From positions 6,747,765 through 6,811,764 of the forward strand of contig NZ_CP022163.1 in NCBI RefSeq assembly GCF_002305855.1: a stretch of 64,000 nt of DNA, given 5' to 3'. Under the pieces are notes generated by a model. That model was not told the DNA's origin. It saw nothing but the letters and a program-made list of their open reading frames with translations, and did no database searches. Every line of letters starts with the position of its first letter. The first letter of the stretch is position 1. Positions 22,632-32,211 of this stretch are shown piece by piece. Both the position numbers and the translations under genes were made by a program. The stretch is from Melittangium boletus DSM 14713 (GTDB lineage: Bacteria > Myxococcota > Myxococcia > Myxococcales > Myxococcaceae).

Positions 22632-25600
22632 TCAGCGCTCCTCGGCCACCTGGGCCAGGGCGTTCTCGATCTGCGGCAGCGCGTAGGGCTTGGGCAGGAG
22701 GATGACGTTCTTCATCCGCTCCTCCTCTCCGGAGAGGATCGAGTTCCCATGCCCGGAAGCGATGATGATTCTCATCTCCGGGTGGAGGCGCGCGACCTCC
22801 CGGGCCAGGGCCACGCCTGACATGCCCGGCAGGGTCACGTCGGTGAACAACACGTCGAAGCGCCGCGACGGCAGCTCCGCCAGGGCCGACTCGGCGCTCG
22901 GGACCGCGACCACGTCGTGGCCCAACAGCCCCATCAACTCGAGGGCCGAGGTGCGGATGTCCTCGTCATCCTCCACCAGGAGCACGCTCAGCCGCGAGGG
23001 AGGGGCGGGCTCCACCGGCTTCGCGGGGGGTGGGGTGAGGGCCCGGGCCTCCTGCTTCTTCTGCTGACGGTGGTCGAGCAACTGCCGCAGCTTGCGCGCC
23101 AGGTCCTCTCGACGGTGGGGCTTGCTCAACAGGTGCACGCCCGGATCGAGCCGGCCTCCGTGCACGATGGCGTTCTCCGTGTAGCCCGAGGTGAACAGCA
23201 CCTCGATGTCCGGCAGGAGCGCCTTGGCTTGCCGCGCCAGCTCCGGACTGCGCACTGGACCGGGCATCACCACGTCGGTGAACAGGAGGTCCACCGGGAG
23301 CCCGCTCTGGAGGATGGCCAGCGCGCTCTGGCCATCCGGGGCCTTGAGCACGCGGTAGCCCAGTTCCATCAGGAGCTCCACCACCGTGGCCCGCACCTCG
23401 GCGTCGTCCTCGACCACCAGGATGGTCTCGTGACCGCCCTCGATGGGGCCGGCCATGGTCTCCTCCGCCAGGGGCATCTCGGCCTCGAACGTCCTGGGCA
23501 GGTAGATCTTCAAGGTCGTGCCATGGCCGACCTCGCTGTAGATCTTCACGTGGCCGCCGCTCTGCTTGACGAAGCCGTACACCATGCTCAGGCCCAGGCC
23601 CGTGCCGCGGCCCTCGGGCTTCGTGGTGAAGAAGGGCTCGAAGGCCCGGTCCATCACCTCGGGCGTCATTCCGCTGCCCGTGTCGGAGACGGCCAGGAGC
23701 ACGTACTGCCCGGGGAGCACCTCCGGGTGTCTCAGCGCGTAGCGGTCATCGAGCATGGCGTTGCTGACCTCGATCGTCAGCTTGCCGGTGTTGTGCATGG
23801 CGTCGCGGGCGTTGATGGCCAGGTTGAGGATGACGTTCTCGAGCTGGTTGGGGTCCACGGACGTGTTCCACAGGCCCCCGCTGATGACGGTCTCCATCTC
23901 GATGTCCTCGCCGATGGAGCGGCGCAGCAGCTCATCCATGCCGCGCACCAGTCGTCCCAGGTGGATGACCATGGGCGCGAGGGGCTGCCGCCGGGCGAAG
24001 GCCAGCAGTTGGGACGCGAGCCGGGCGCCTCGTTCCACCGAGCCGATGGCGGTCCGCACCCGGCGCAGCCCCCGCTCGTTGCCGGCCACGTCCCGTTGCA
24101 GCAACTGGAGGTTGCCGGCGATGACCTGGAGCAGGTTGTTGAAGTCGTGCGCCACCCCTCCGGTGAGCTTGCCCACCGCCTCCATCTTCTGGGACTGGCG
24201 CAGCTGCTCCTCGATCTGCCGCTGCTCGGTGATGTCCCGCGCGGAGGCGTAGACGAGCCGGTCCTCGGGGATGGGCACCGCCGTCCAGGACAGGAGCCGG
24301 TAGGAGCCATCCTTGTGCCGCAGGCGGTTCTCGAACCGTTGCGTGCGCTCCCCCGTGGACAGTTGTTCGCGCTCGCCCAGCGTCTTCGCCCGATCCTCGG
24401 GGTGCTCCAGCCAGGTGGAGTCCTTTCCCACCAGCTCCTCTGGACTCCATCCGAGGAGCGTGCTCCAGGCGGGGTTGACGCTGAGGTAGCGTCCCTCGAA
24501 GTCCGCCACCACCAGCAACTCCTGGGACACGCTCCAGACGCGGTCCCGCTCGCGCGTGCGCTCCTCCACGCGCTGCTCCAGCGTCTCGTTGGCCCGCCGC
24601 AGTTGCTCCATCGCCTTGACGCGCTCGCTCGCCGCCCAGATGCGATCGGCGACGTTGCGCACGAACTCGATTTCATCCTCGTTCCACTCGCGCACCTCCG
24701 CGTCATGGAGGTACAGGACGGCCACGAAGTGGCCCTGCTCCAGCAGGGGGACGTTGAGCAGCGCCCGGATGCCAATGCCGAGCAGGTTCCTGGCGCCCTC
24801 GGCCGTGCGCTCATCCTTCTCGATGTCCGGGATGGCGACGGTCTCTCCGCGCTTGAGGTTCTCGATGAAGACGCCGTAGTCGGCGAAGCGGTGCAGGCCC
24901 GCCACGCTGGCGACATCGGGCCGGGCCACCCAGTCCCGCTCCATGTCCACGATCTCCTGGCGCGGATCGATGGAGCCATAGCCCGCGCGCAGCACGCCGA
25001 ACAGCTTCCCGACGCGCTCCATGGCGGTGCCGGCGATGTCCGCCGTGTCGGTCAGATCTCGCAGCTTGTCCCCGATCTCCACGAGGGCCGCCTGGCGCAG
25101 CTCCGCGTTCTTCCGCTCGTCGATATCGAGCACCAGGCCGGGAAAGCGCACGGGCCTGCCCTGCTCATCGCAAACGCAGTACCCGTTGGCTTCCACCCAC
25201 AGCCACGAGCCCCGGGCCTGGCGCACCCGGTACTCGGCCCGGTAGGGGCCCCCCGTCTCCAGCGTCCGGGTGATCAGCGCCTCGATGCGGGGGCGATCCT
25301 CCGGGTGCATGGACGCCACGAACATGCTCAGCGGAATGCCCCGGGCCGCCTGGGCCGGTTCGACGCCGAAGGCCTTCGCGAAGCGCTCGTCTCCGGTGAC
25401 CCGGTCCTGGGGAATGTTCCAGATCCAGGTGCCAATCACGGCGCTCGAGTTCAGCGTGAGCTGGAGCCGCTCGTTGGCCTCACGCAACGCGTCCTCGGCG
25501 GCCCTGCGCTCGGTGACATCCTGGGCGACACCGATCAGCCGGAGGGGCTTGCCATTCTCGTCCCGGAACAGTTCCGAGCGCCGGGAGATCCATCTGAGCG

Positions 25601-26345
25601 CTCCCGTCCGGGGTTGGCGGATCCGGTACTCCACGGACGCGCTCACGCGGCCTTGCTGCTGGAGCTGAACGGTGGAGGCGAGGTGGCGATCCTCGGGAAG
25701 AATGAGCTGCTCGATCTCGGACACGGGCAGGGTGTCCACCCGCTCGATGCCATACAGGCGGCAGAACTCCGGACTCACCGTGAGCTGGCGGTGAACCACA
25801 TCGAACGTGAACAGCCCGATGCCGCCCGCTTCCTGCGCGAGGCGCAACCGCTCGTCGCCTTCCCGGAGACGTTCCTCGGCCCGCTTGCGGTCGGTGATGT
25901 CCTGGGTGACACAGATGATGAACTCGGGATGGCCCACCTCGTCCCGGGCGAGCGAGACGTGGTTGTTGACCCACACCGAGGAACCATCCGGCCGCAGGTA
26001 GCGCTTCTCCACGATGAAGGGCTCGCCCGTCTTCAACAGCCGTTGGAAGTGAGCGGCGCTCGCTTCCCGGTCATCGGGGTGCGTGAGGGACAACTGGGTC
26101 CGCCCGAGCACATCCTCCAGGGGTCGCCCGACGATGTCGCAGAAGCGCTGGTTGGCCAGCGTCAGCGTTCCATCCAGGGCCCGCTGCGAAATACCGACGC
26201 TCGCCTGGTTGACGAGCATGTCCAGCCGCTCGCGGTCCCTTCGCCGCTGAGCGGCGGGCTCCTCGGTCACGGGCGGCTCGGTCTTGTCGCCGACAGGCTG
26301 GGGGTGGCTCATGGGTGCAAGGTGACTCAGTCGAGTGTCCTCCAT
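22632..26345 (-). CDS. hybrid histidine kinase with four PAS, a GAF and two receiver domains
   Basis: A soluble 1237-residue sensor kinase from the ATG at 26345; the frame extends 26 codons upstream without a better start. Domain order (approximate residues): PAS 40-155, PAS 160-285, PAS 290-410, GAF 420-575, PAS 610-735, then a dimerisation/phosphoacceptor helix with GGVAHDFNNLLQVI (about 750), an HATPase domain with NLAINARDAM, DTGSGM and GTGLGLSM, and two receiver domains at about 985-1105 and 1130-1237. Each receiver has a DD pair and a phosphoacceptor D (LLFTDVVMPG and VLFTDVTLPG). No transmembrane segments are present, so it senses a cytoplasmic signal. No partner gene is adjacent; it probably acts through a stand-alone output protein. 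Confidence 0.9.
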   Translation of the reverse strand: MEDTRLSHLAPMSHPQPVGDKTEPPVTEEPAAQRRRDRERLDMLVNQASVGISQRALDGTLTLANQRFCDIVGRPLEDVLGRTQLSLTHPDDREASAAHFQRLLKTGEPFIVEKRYLRPDGSSVWVNNHVSLARDEVGHPEFIICVTQDITDRKRAEERLREGDERLRLAQEAGGIGLFTFDVVHRQLTVSPEFCRLYGIERVDTLPVSEIEQLILPEDRHLASTVQLQQQGRVSASVEYRIRQPRTGALRWISRRSELFRDENGKPLRLIGVAQDVTERRAAEDALREANERLQLTLNSSAVIGTWIWNIPQDRVTGDERFAKAFGVEPAQAARGIPLSMFVASMHPEDRPRIEALITRTLETGGPYRAEYRVRQARGSWLWVEANGYCVCDEQGRPVRFPGLVLDIDERKNAELRQAALVEIGDKLRDLTDTADIAGTAMERVGKLFGVLRAGYGSIDPRQEIVDMERDWVARPDVASVAGLHRFADYGVFIENLKRGETVAIPDIEKDERTAEGARNLLGIGIRALLNVPLLEQGHFVAVLYLHDAEVREWNEDEIEFVRNVADRIWAASERVKAMEQLRRANETLEQRVEERTRERDRVWSVSQELLVVADFEGRYLSVNPAWSTLLGWSPEELVGKDSTWLEHPEDRAKTLGEREQLSTGERTQRFENRLRHKDGSYRLLSWTAVPIPEDRLVYASARDITEQRQIEEQLRQSQKMEAVGKLTGGVAHDFNNLLQVIAGNLQLLQRDVAGNERGLRRVRTAIGSVERGARLASQLLAFARRQPLAPMVIHLGRLVRGMDELLRRSIGEDIEMETVISGGLWNTSVDPNQLENVILNLAINARDAMHNTGKLTIEVSNAMLDDRYALRHPEVLPGQYVLLAVSDTGSGMTPEVMDRAFEPFFTTKPEGRGTGLGLSMVYGFVKQSGGHVKIYSEVGHGTTLKIYLPRTFEAEMPLAEETMAGPIEGGHETILVVEDDAEVRATVVELLMELGYRVLKAPDGQSALAILQSGLPVDLLFTDVVMPGPVRSPELARQAKALLPDIEVLFTSGYTENAIVHGGRLDPGVHLLSKPHRREDLARKLRQLLDHRQQKKQEARALTPPPAKPVEPAPPSRLSVLLVEDDEDIRTSALELMGLLGHDVVAVPSAESALAELPSRRFDVLFTDVTLPGMSGVALAREVARLHPEMRIIIASGHGNSILSGEEERMKNVILLPKPYALPQIENALAQVAEER

Positions 26346-26603
26346 GAAACTGGTGATGCCTCCTCTTTCGTATCTAAACGATGGGGCGGGATGGGCGGTG
26401 GTTTCCGACCAACCTGCCCGCAAGCCAAGGGGTTCCTCTCCAGGTTGCTAGCGGAGGGGGCCCGTGGATGGGAGTGTTTTTTCCCGACGCGGCGCCCGTT
26501 CACAATCGAACGAAGCCACTGGTCCCGGGCCGGGCGAGCCCTGGTCAGGAGTCCAGTGCATGCCCACCCTGGCGGGTACCGGTTGAGGTGACGGGAGGGG
26601 CCG
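26346..26603. other. divergent intergenic region, no gene seen
   Basis: This 258-bp gap lies between the divergent histidine kinase and CHI-like genes and must contain both promoters. Nothing matching a standard -35/-10 or -24/-12 pair stands out. A GTGTTTTTTCCC run at about 26483 is the most AT-rich point. Confidence 0.35.
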
Positions 26604-27152
26604 ATGGCGCGGAGTGCGTGGGGGTCGGGAATCGGGGGGCTGTTCGTGGCGGTCCTGTTGTTCGCGGGGACGGTCCAGGCGCGCGAGTTGGCGGGAGTCC
26701 GGATGCCGGACGCGCTCACGTTCCAGGGACGCCATCTGTCGCTGGCCCACATGGACCTGGAGGAGAAGTTCTTCTTCAAGGTCTACGTCTGGTCGCTCTA
26801 CCTGGAGCAGAAGCCTCTCGAGAAGTCAGAGGCCATCTCCGCCAATTGCGTCAAGCGGTTGCAATTCCGCTTCCTGCGCAAGGTGAGTCGCGACCAGCTC
26901 GTGGACGCCTTCCGTGACGGGCTGGCCTCCAACGCCGCGTTGCGCGGCGGGCCCCTGAAGGACGAGCTGGAGCGGTTGCTGGGCTCCCTCAAGGACGTGT
27001 CCGAGGGAGGCGAGCTCATCATCACCTACGTGCCGGGAGGCGGCCTTCACGTGTCAGGCGAGGCCTCTCATGGGCTGAGTGTCCCCGGCAAGCCGTTCGC
27101 CGACGCGCTCTTCGTGTCCTGGTTGAACCAGCACCCCATCTTCGAGTCATGA
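26604..27152 (+). CDS. exported chalcone-isomerase-like protein
   Basis: A 182-residue protein with a cleavable signal peptide (WGSGIGGLFVAVLLFAGTVQARE). The mature part matches the bacterial chalcone-isomerase-like family: ELAGVRMPDALTFQGRHLSL, FFKVYVWSLYLEQKPL, RKVSRDQLVDAFRDGL, LKDVSEGGELIITYVPGGG and GKPFADALFVSWL. The bacterial members mostly lack the catalytic residues of plant chalcone isomerase, and some bind fatty acids; the role here is unknown. GGGAGGGG just before the ATG at 26604 supports the start. It is a single gene, convergent with the HAD lipoprotein. Confidence 0.8.
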   Translation: MARSAWGSGIGGLFVAVLLFAGTVQARELAGVRMPDALTFQGRHLSLAHMDLEEKFFFKVYVWSLYLEQKPLEKSEAISANCVKRLQFRFLRKVSRDQLVDAFRDGLASNAALRGGPLKDELERLLGSLKDVSEGGELIITYVPGGGLHVSGEASHGLSVPGKPFADALFVSWLNQHPIFES

Positions 27153-27165
27153 GGGGCGAGCGCCC

Positions 27166-28515
27166 TCAGGGCAGCGCGAAGACGCGGTCCTCGAAGTCCT
27201 GGGTGAAGGGGTTGCCGGCCTCGTCGGTGATGGGCTGGCCCACCGCGTCCAGGGCGCTGGTGCAGGGGTAGGGGCTGGTCTGCTGGGCCCTGGGCTCGAC
27301 GAACATGGGCTGCACGAGCCAGCGGCCCTGGGCGTTCGCGTACGCGTTGCACATGAGCTGCACGCGGTTGCGGTTGATGGCCAGCTTGAGCCGCGTGGCG
27401 TCCTGCAGGAAGGACAGGTCCGTATCCGAGTCTCCCGCGGCGAACACCTGCCGCTGGCTCTCCTCCCCGGCGCGCGCCAGTTGCCGCTCGGGGGGCAGGT
27501 GGAAGATGGCCTTGTTGATCCAGCAGCGCTTGCCCTGGTCATAGGTGATGAGCGTGTCGGCGCCATCGGCCACGGTGCCACAGCCTCGCAGCCGCGCCGT
27601 GAGGCGCCCATTCGCGTCCGCGACGGTGCGGATGCCCACCACGCGCTGGGGTTTGACGCCCACGAGCTCCTCGGAGATGGCGTCCACCACGAACTGGGGC
27701 GAGGCGGTGAGGATCCACACGTCGAAGCCGTTGACCTGCATCGTCTCGATGAGGTCCACCATCTCGTCGTACACCCGCACGTGGAAGGCGAGCCCCGAGG
27801 TGGTGCCCACGGTCTGGGTGGTTCCCAGGGGGTTGAAGGCATTCTCCGCGTAGGCGGCCTGGGCGAAGCCGCGCAGCTCCTCCGGCGTGTACCCGGCCTG
27901 GAGCTGCGCGGCCCAGGCATAGGCGGTGTTGATCGTCTGGGTGAGGGGCTTGTCCCAGGCGTCCTCGCCTCCGCGCGTCAGGTTGCGGCTGTAGATGCTG
28001 ACGATCTCGTCCGCGCAGGCCGGCTGGGTGCTCGTGGGCAGGGGCGCGCCCGGCTCGGCGATGCCGGTGCAGGCGGTGTTCAGGGCCGTGCGCGCCTCGG
28101 CCGTGAGGTGGGTGCTGGTCTGGCCCCAGTCCCCGTCCGCGGGCTGGCGCACCTTGTCGTGCCGGAGCATCCAGAACAGGGTCGCGTCACCCATGTCGTT
28201 CTTCACCACGGTGTTGTCCCAGTCGAACACGGCCACGGGCCGGTTCCTCGGATCGAAGGTCGCGCTGGCGACGCCTTGCGTGGTCAACAGCTCGTTGAGC
28301 CGGGCGCGATTCTCCGGCAGCCAGCGCCCCACCTTGTCATCCAGCAGCCGCACCGGCCCCGGGGACTTGCCATCTTGACCCGAGGGCCCGCTCGGACCGG
28401 TGGGACCCTGGGGGCCCGTGCCTCCCCCGCAGGCGAGCGCTCCACCCAGGAGGCCCGCGGCCAGCGCGAGCGGGGAAAGAAGACGGAGGGAGGAACGTCG
28501 GGAGGAAGGGCTCAT
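27166..28515 (-). CDS. HAD-superfamily phosphatase lipoprotein with collagen-like spacer
   Basis: A 449-residue exported protein. The signal peptide ends in a lipobox-like LGGALAC, followed by a short collagen-like Gly-X-Y run (GPQGPTGPSGPSGQDGK) that probably holds the enzyme off the membrane. The HAD fold follows: motif I VFDWDNTVVKND (nucleophile Asp), motif II in VWILTAS, motif III Lys near GKRCW, and motif IV AAGDSDTDLSFL. These resemble SerB/phosphorylcholine-phosphatase-type enzymes (alpha-helical C1 cap). The likely reaction is hydrolysis of a small phosphomonoester, such as phosphocholine, at the envelope. A phospholipase-C-like protein is the gene upstream on the same strand, so the pair may degrade a phospholipid head group. 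Confidence 0.8.
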   Translation of the reverse strand: MSPSSRRSSLRLLSPLALAAGLLGGALACGGGTGPQGPTGPSGPSGQDGKSPGPVRLLDDKVGRWLPENRARLNELLTTQGVASATFDPRNRPVAVFDWDNTVVKNDMGDATLFWMLRHDKVRQPADGDWGQTSTHLTAEARTALNTACTGIAEPGAPLPTSTQPACADEIVSIYSRNLTRGGEDAWDKPLTQTINTAYAWAAQLQAGYTPEELRGFAQAAYAENAFNPLGTTQTVGTTSGLAFHVRVYDEMVDLIETMQVNGFDVWILTASPQFVVDAISEELVGVKPQRVVGIRTVADANGRLTARLRGCGTVADGADTLITYDQGKRCWINKAIFHLPPERQLARAGEESQRQVFAAGDSDTDLSFLQDATRLKLAINRNRVQLMCNAYANAQGRWLVQPMFVEPRAQQTSPYPCTSALDAVGQPITDEAGNPFTQDFEDRVFALP

Positions 28516-28538
28516 GCGGGTGTCTCCAGGGGGAGGGC

Positions 28539-29834
28539 CTAGTTATCGCCCCAGGTGAAGCCCGTGCCCACCGTGAAGGTGACGCCCTGGGCCCAGGGCG
28601 CGGCGGAGGGCGCGAAGGCCCGGTATTGGGCTTCCATGCTGAGCGACAGCCGCTGCCCCCACTGGGTGTGGAGCCGCAACCCCACGGGAAGCTCCGGGTG
28701 CAGCGCGCCGCCAACCGAGGACAGGCCCGCGCCCGCCGTGGCGCGCAGATCCAGGCCCTTCGCGTAGCCCAGCCGGGCCGTCAACAAGGGGGGCGAGCGC
28801 AGCGCCAGGGTCCACGAGCCGCCCACGCCCGCGGCGAGCGGACCGCCCAGGGTCCGGGCATAGCTGGCGGACAGGCCGAACGTCCACGGCAGGGGGATCA
28901 GGGCTCTGGCTCCCGCCACGGGGGACAGGCCCTGGAACGAGGTGACGGCGCCTCCCATCAGCTCCAGCGCGAGCGCGGGAGGGGGGATCCAGCGAGGCCG
29001 CGCCAGTTGGGCTCGCGCCTGATCCAGGGCGGTGACCCGCCGCGTCGCCCAGATGAGGAACGCGCGCGAGTAGTCCACGGCGGCCCGGGCCCGCGCCGTC
29101 ACGAATGCCTCGTACGCGGCGGGGTCCACCGCCCAGGTGCGCCCCCGCCAGGTCACCTGGGGCGTGTCGAAGGCGTTGCCCACCGTGCCGTACGCTCCGA
29201 ATTCGCCGGGGCCCTCCTGGGTGGGCTCGGCCCAGAACGCGCTCCAGGGGATGGTGCCGCCCTCCACGGCCAGCACGTCCGAGCGCACCACCACCAGGGT
29301 CTCCAGGGCGAGTGACACCTGCGCCTCCTCGCCGGACATCGGTTCCAGGACGCGCGCCGAGGGCTGGGCCAGGGCCTTCTGTCCGATGGGGTGCTGCTCG
29401 AAGCGGTCCGACAGGGTGTGCATCACCGGCACCACGTGCATGGGCACGGCCATGTCCTGGATGTGGTGCACGAGGTGGCCCACCCGGTCATACGCCCGCT
29501 CCAGGTCGCCGTGGCTCGCGGCCTCCTCGACCTCCTGCCACAGCGCCTGGATGCGCGCCGAGGAGTCCTTGCGAAAGGTCGTGTCGAGCGACGTCCCCGG
29601 GCGGAAGAAGTGGGTCCACCCGGTCCACTTCACGTGCAGGTTCAGGTCCTCCTTGCGGGTGCCCGACACCATCGCCTCGCGGTACTCCGCGAGCGGGGAG
29701 GTGCCTTCCGCGGCGAGCGCTTCGTCGACGGCGGCCCGGGTCAGGGACTCGTGGTTCGTCACGGAGAAGGCCCTCGCCGCCAGGGGCAGACAGAGCGTGG
29801 CGAGGAGCAGCAGGCGGGCGGGGAGCAAGGGCAT
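28539..29834 (-). CDS. zinc-dependent phospholipase-C-like enzyme with C-terminal beta-barrel-like region
   Basis: A 431-residue exported protein from the ATG at 29834 (MPLLPARLLLLATLCLPLAARA signal peptide; an upstream GTG at 29861 is also possible). Residues 20-250 carry metal-binding histidines and acids typical of zinc phospholipase C/P1 nuclease relatives: SVTNHESLTRAAVDEAL, THFFRPG and RVGHLVHHIQDMAVPMHVVP. The last 150 residues alternate short strands rich in Gly, Ala and aromatics (for example LGYAKGLDLRATAGAGL and LSLSMEAQYRAF), ending FTVGTGFTWGDN, much like an outer-membrane beta-barrel. The inferred job is lipid or nucleotide hydrolysis at the outer membrane. It precedes the HAD phosphatase gene in the same direction (23-bp gap). 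Confidence 0.7.
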   Translation of the reverse strand: MPLLPARLLLLATLCLPLAARAFSVTNHESLTRAAVDEALAAEGTSPLAEYREAMVSGTRKEDLNLHVKWTGWTHFFRPGTSLDTTFRKDSSARIQALWQEVEEAASHGDLERAYDRVGHLVHHIQDMAVPMHVVPVMHTLSDRFEQHPIGQKALAQPSARVLEPMSGEEAQVSLALETLVVVRSDVLAVEGGTIPWSAFWAEPTQEGPGEFGAYGTVGNAFDTPQVTWRGRTWAVDPAAYEAFVTARARAAVDYSRAFLIWATRRVTALDQARAQLARPRWIPPPALALELMGGAVTSFQGLSPVAGARALIPLPWTFGLSASYARTLGGPLAAGVGGSWTLALRSPPLLTARLGYAKGLDLRATAGAGLSSVGGALHPELPVGLRLHTQWGQRLSLSMEAQYRAFAPSAAPWAQGVTFTVGTGFTWGDN

Positions 29835-29861
29835 GCGAGGCGCGATTCTAGCGGGTGTCAC

Positions 29862-30041
29862 GGTGGGTTATTCCCGCCATCCGGGTGCGCGGGTTGCCCG
29901 CCTGGCGACCGTCATGCCTTCCAGACGACAGCTCCGGGGGGAGTCCGTCCTCCAATGGGCAGAGTCACGGCGAGCGAGGGGTGAAGCGCTCCCCACGCCA
30001 GGCCCCAGTGCCTATTCCCGAGGACCCCAGGAGGAAGCGCT
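29862..30041. other. divergent intergenic region upstream of katE
   Basis: The 180-bp gap between the phospholipase-like gene and the catalase gene holds no coding sequence. The CCAGGAGGAAGCGC just before the TTG start of katE is its ribosome binding site. No sigma factor site could be assigned. Confidence 0.35.
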
Positions 30042-32174
30042 TTGGCCAAGAAGACCCCGGAAACAGTGAGCATCAATGAGCGCAGCAAGGACGCGGCGCT
30101 GGAGAAGGACCGCTCGGATCCCACGGGACAGCGGCTGACAACGGATCTGGGCGTTCCCGTCGAGGACACGGACAATTCCCTGCGTGTGGGCGCTCGGGGT
30201 CCCACGCTGCTCGAGGACTTCCACCTCCGCGAGAAGATCATGCGCTTCGACCACGAGCGCATCCCGGAGCGCGTGGTGCACGCGCGAGGCTCGGCCGCGC
30301 ACGGCTACTTCCAGGTCTACGAGTCCCTGGCCGAGTACACCAAGGCCAAGGTCTTCCAGGATCCATCCAAGAAGACGCCCGTCTTCGTGCGCTTCTCCAC
30401 CGTGGCGGGCTCACGCGGTTCGGCGGACACGGCGCGCGACGTGCGCGGCTTCGCGGTGAAGTTCTATACGGAGGAGGGGAACTGGGACTTGGTGGGCAAC
30501 AACATCCCCGTCTTCTTCATCCAGGACGGCATCAAGTTCCCGGACGTCGTCCACGCGGCCAAGCCCGAGCCGCACCACGAAATCCCCCAGGCCGCCACCG
30601 CCCATAACTCCTTCTGGGACTTCGTGTCGCTCGTGCCGGAGACGGCGCACATGATCATGTGGATCATGTCCGACCGGGCGATTCCCCGCAGCTTCCGCAT
30701 GATGGAGGGCTTTGGCGTCCACACCTTCCGCCTGGTCAACGCCCAGGGCGTGTCGCGCTTCGTGAAGTTCCACTGGAAGCCGGTGCTCGGCGTGCATTCC
30801 CTCGTGTGGGACGAGAGCCAGAAGCTCGGGGGCAAGGACCCCGACTTCCACCGCCGCGACCTCTGGGAATCCATCGAGAAGGGCCACTTCCCCGAGTGGG
30901 AACTCGGCCTGCAGATCATCGAGGAGGCGGACGCGGACAAGCTGGGCATCGAGCTGCTGGACGCGACGAAGATCATCCCCGAGGAGCTCGTCCCCGTGCG
31001 CCGCGTGGGCAAGCTGGTGCTCAACCGCAATCCGACGAACTTCTTCGCGGAGACGGAGCAGGTGGCGTTCTGCACCGCGAACGTCGTGCCGGGCATCGAC
31101 TTCACGGACGATCCGCTCCTGCAGGCGCGCAATTTCTCGTACCTGGACACCCAGCTCACGCGTCTGGGCGGACCGAACTTCAATCAGCTGCCCATCAATC
31201 GCCCGCTCGCGCCGGTCCACAACTTCCAGCAGGACGGCTTCCAGCGGCACACCATCGACGTGGGGCGGGCCAACTACTTCCCCAACTCGCTGGGGGGCGG
31301 CTGCCCGTTCCTCGCCTCCGCGGAGCAGGGCGCCTACCGGCACTTCCCGGAGAAGGTGACCGGCGAGAAGATCCGCAAGCGCGCGGAGAGCTTCCAGGAT
31401 CACTTCAGCCAAGCGGGTCTGTTCTTCCGCAGCATGTCCAAGCCCGAGCGCGAGCACATCATCCTGGCCCTCCAGTTCGAGCTGGGAAAGGTCGAGCGGG
31501 AGGAAGTGCGCAAGCGCGTCGTCGATCAGATCCTCGTGAACATCGACTCGGAGCTCGCCACGGAGGTGGCCGAGGGCCTGGGGCTGCCCGTGCCCGTGAT
31601 GACCGCGGTGAAGGGGAAGATCGAGAAGGTGGCCGAGAGCCTGGGCGTGCCCAGGCTCGACAAGTCGCCCGCGCTGAGCATGGAGAACCAGAAGAAGGAC
31701 TCCATCAAGACGCGACGCATCGGCGTGCTGATCGGGGACGGCTTCGACGCCGCGGACCTCCAGGCCACGAAGGCGGCCATCGAGAAGGCGGGCGGCGAGC
31801 TGGTGCTCATCTCCAGGCGCTTGGGGACGGTGAAGGGCTCGGACGGGCAGTCGGTCAAGGTCGACAAGAGCGCGGTCACCACGGGCTCGTTCGAGTACGA
31901 CGCCGTCTTCGTGCCCGGTGGCGCCCCGAGCGTGGCGGTGCTGAAGAAGGACGGGGACTCCCTGCACTTCATCCAGGAGGCCTACCGTCACTGCAAGGCC
32001 ATCGGGGTGACGAAGGAGGCCGCCGAGCTGTTGCAGGCGGGAGGCCTGTCCGCCTCGTCGCCGGGCGTCGTCGTGGGCGCGGCGGGTGGCCAGGACTTCC
32101 CCGAGAAGTTCATCGAGGCCATCGCGCAGCACCGGCACTGGAGCCGCCACGACAAGGATCTCATTCCAGCCTGA
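30042..32174 (+). CDS. katE: large-subunit catalase HPII with C-terminal class I GATase-like domain
   Basis: A 710-residue clade 2 catalase, close to the 753 of E. coli KatE. It converts hydrogen peroxide to water and oxygen in the cytoplasm. The start is a TTG at 30042 with AGGAGG 9 bases upstream. Catalytic His is in VVHARGSAAHGYF and Asn in GNNIPVFFIQDGIKFPD; the proximal haem Tyr is in NFSYLDTQLTRLGGPNF. Residues about 560-710 form the extra flavodoxin/GATase-like domain of large catalases (RIGVLIGDGFDAADL, VFVPGGAPSV). No partner is adjacent. It is probably induced in stationary phase or development, but no promoter motif was identified. Confidence 0.95.
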   Translation: MAKKTPETVSINERSKDAALEKDRSDPTGQRLTTDLGVPVEDTDNSLRVGARGPTLLEDFHLREKIMRFDHERIPERVVHARGSAAHGYFQVYESLAEYTKAKVFQDPSKKTPVFVRFSTVAGSRGSADTARDVRGFAVKFYTEEGNWDLVGNNIPVFFIQDGIKFPDVVHAAKPEPHHEIPQAATAHNSFWDFVSLVPETAHMIMWIMSDRAIPRSFRMMEGFGVHTFRLVNAQGVSRFVKFHWKPVLGVHSLVWDESQKLGGKDPDFHRRDLWESIEKGHFPEWELGLQIIEEADADKLGIELLDATKIIPEELVPVRRVGKLVLNRNPTNFFAETEQVAFCTANVVPGIDFTDDPLLQARNFSYLDTQLTRLGGPNFNQLPINRPLAPVHNFQQDGFQRHTIDVGRANYFPNSLGGGCPFLASAEQGAYRHFPEKVTGEKIRKRAESFQDHFSQAGLFFRSMSKPEREHIILALQFELGKVEREEVRKRVVDQILVNIDSELATEVAEGLGLPVPVMTAVKGKIEKVAESLGVPRLDKSPALSMENQKKDSIKTRRIGVLIGDGFDAADLQATKAAIEKAGGELVLISRRLGTVKGSDGQSVKVDKSAVTTGSFEYDAVFVPGGAPSVAVLKKDGDSLHFIQEAYRHCKAIGVTKEAAELLQAGGLSASSPGVVVGAAGGQDFPEKFIEAIAQHRHWSRHDKDLIPA

Positions 32175-32211
32175 GCCGGGGCGCTCAGACCGGAATCCAG
32201 GGGGCGTGGAC

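Noticed and set aside
22917..26591. Plus-strand open frame of 1224 codons opposite the hybrid histidine kinase
   Set aside because: It is antisense to a well-supported kinase and rich in Gly/His/Arg/Leu with no domain; a shadow frame.
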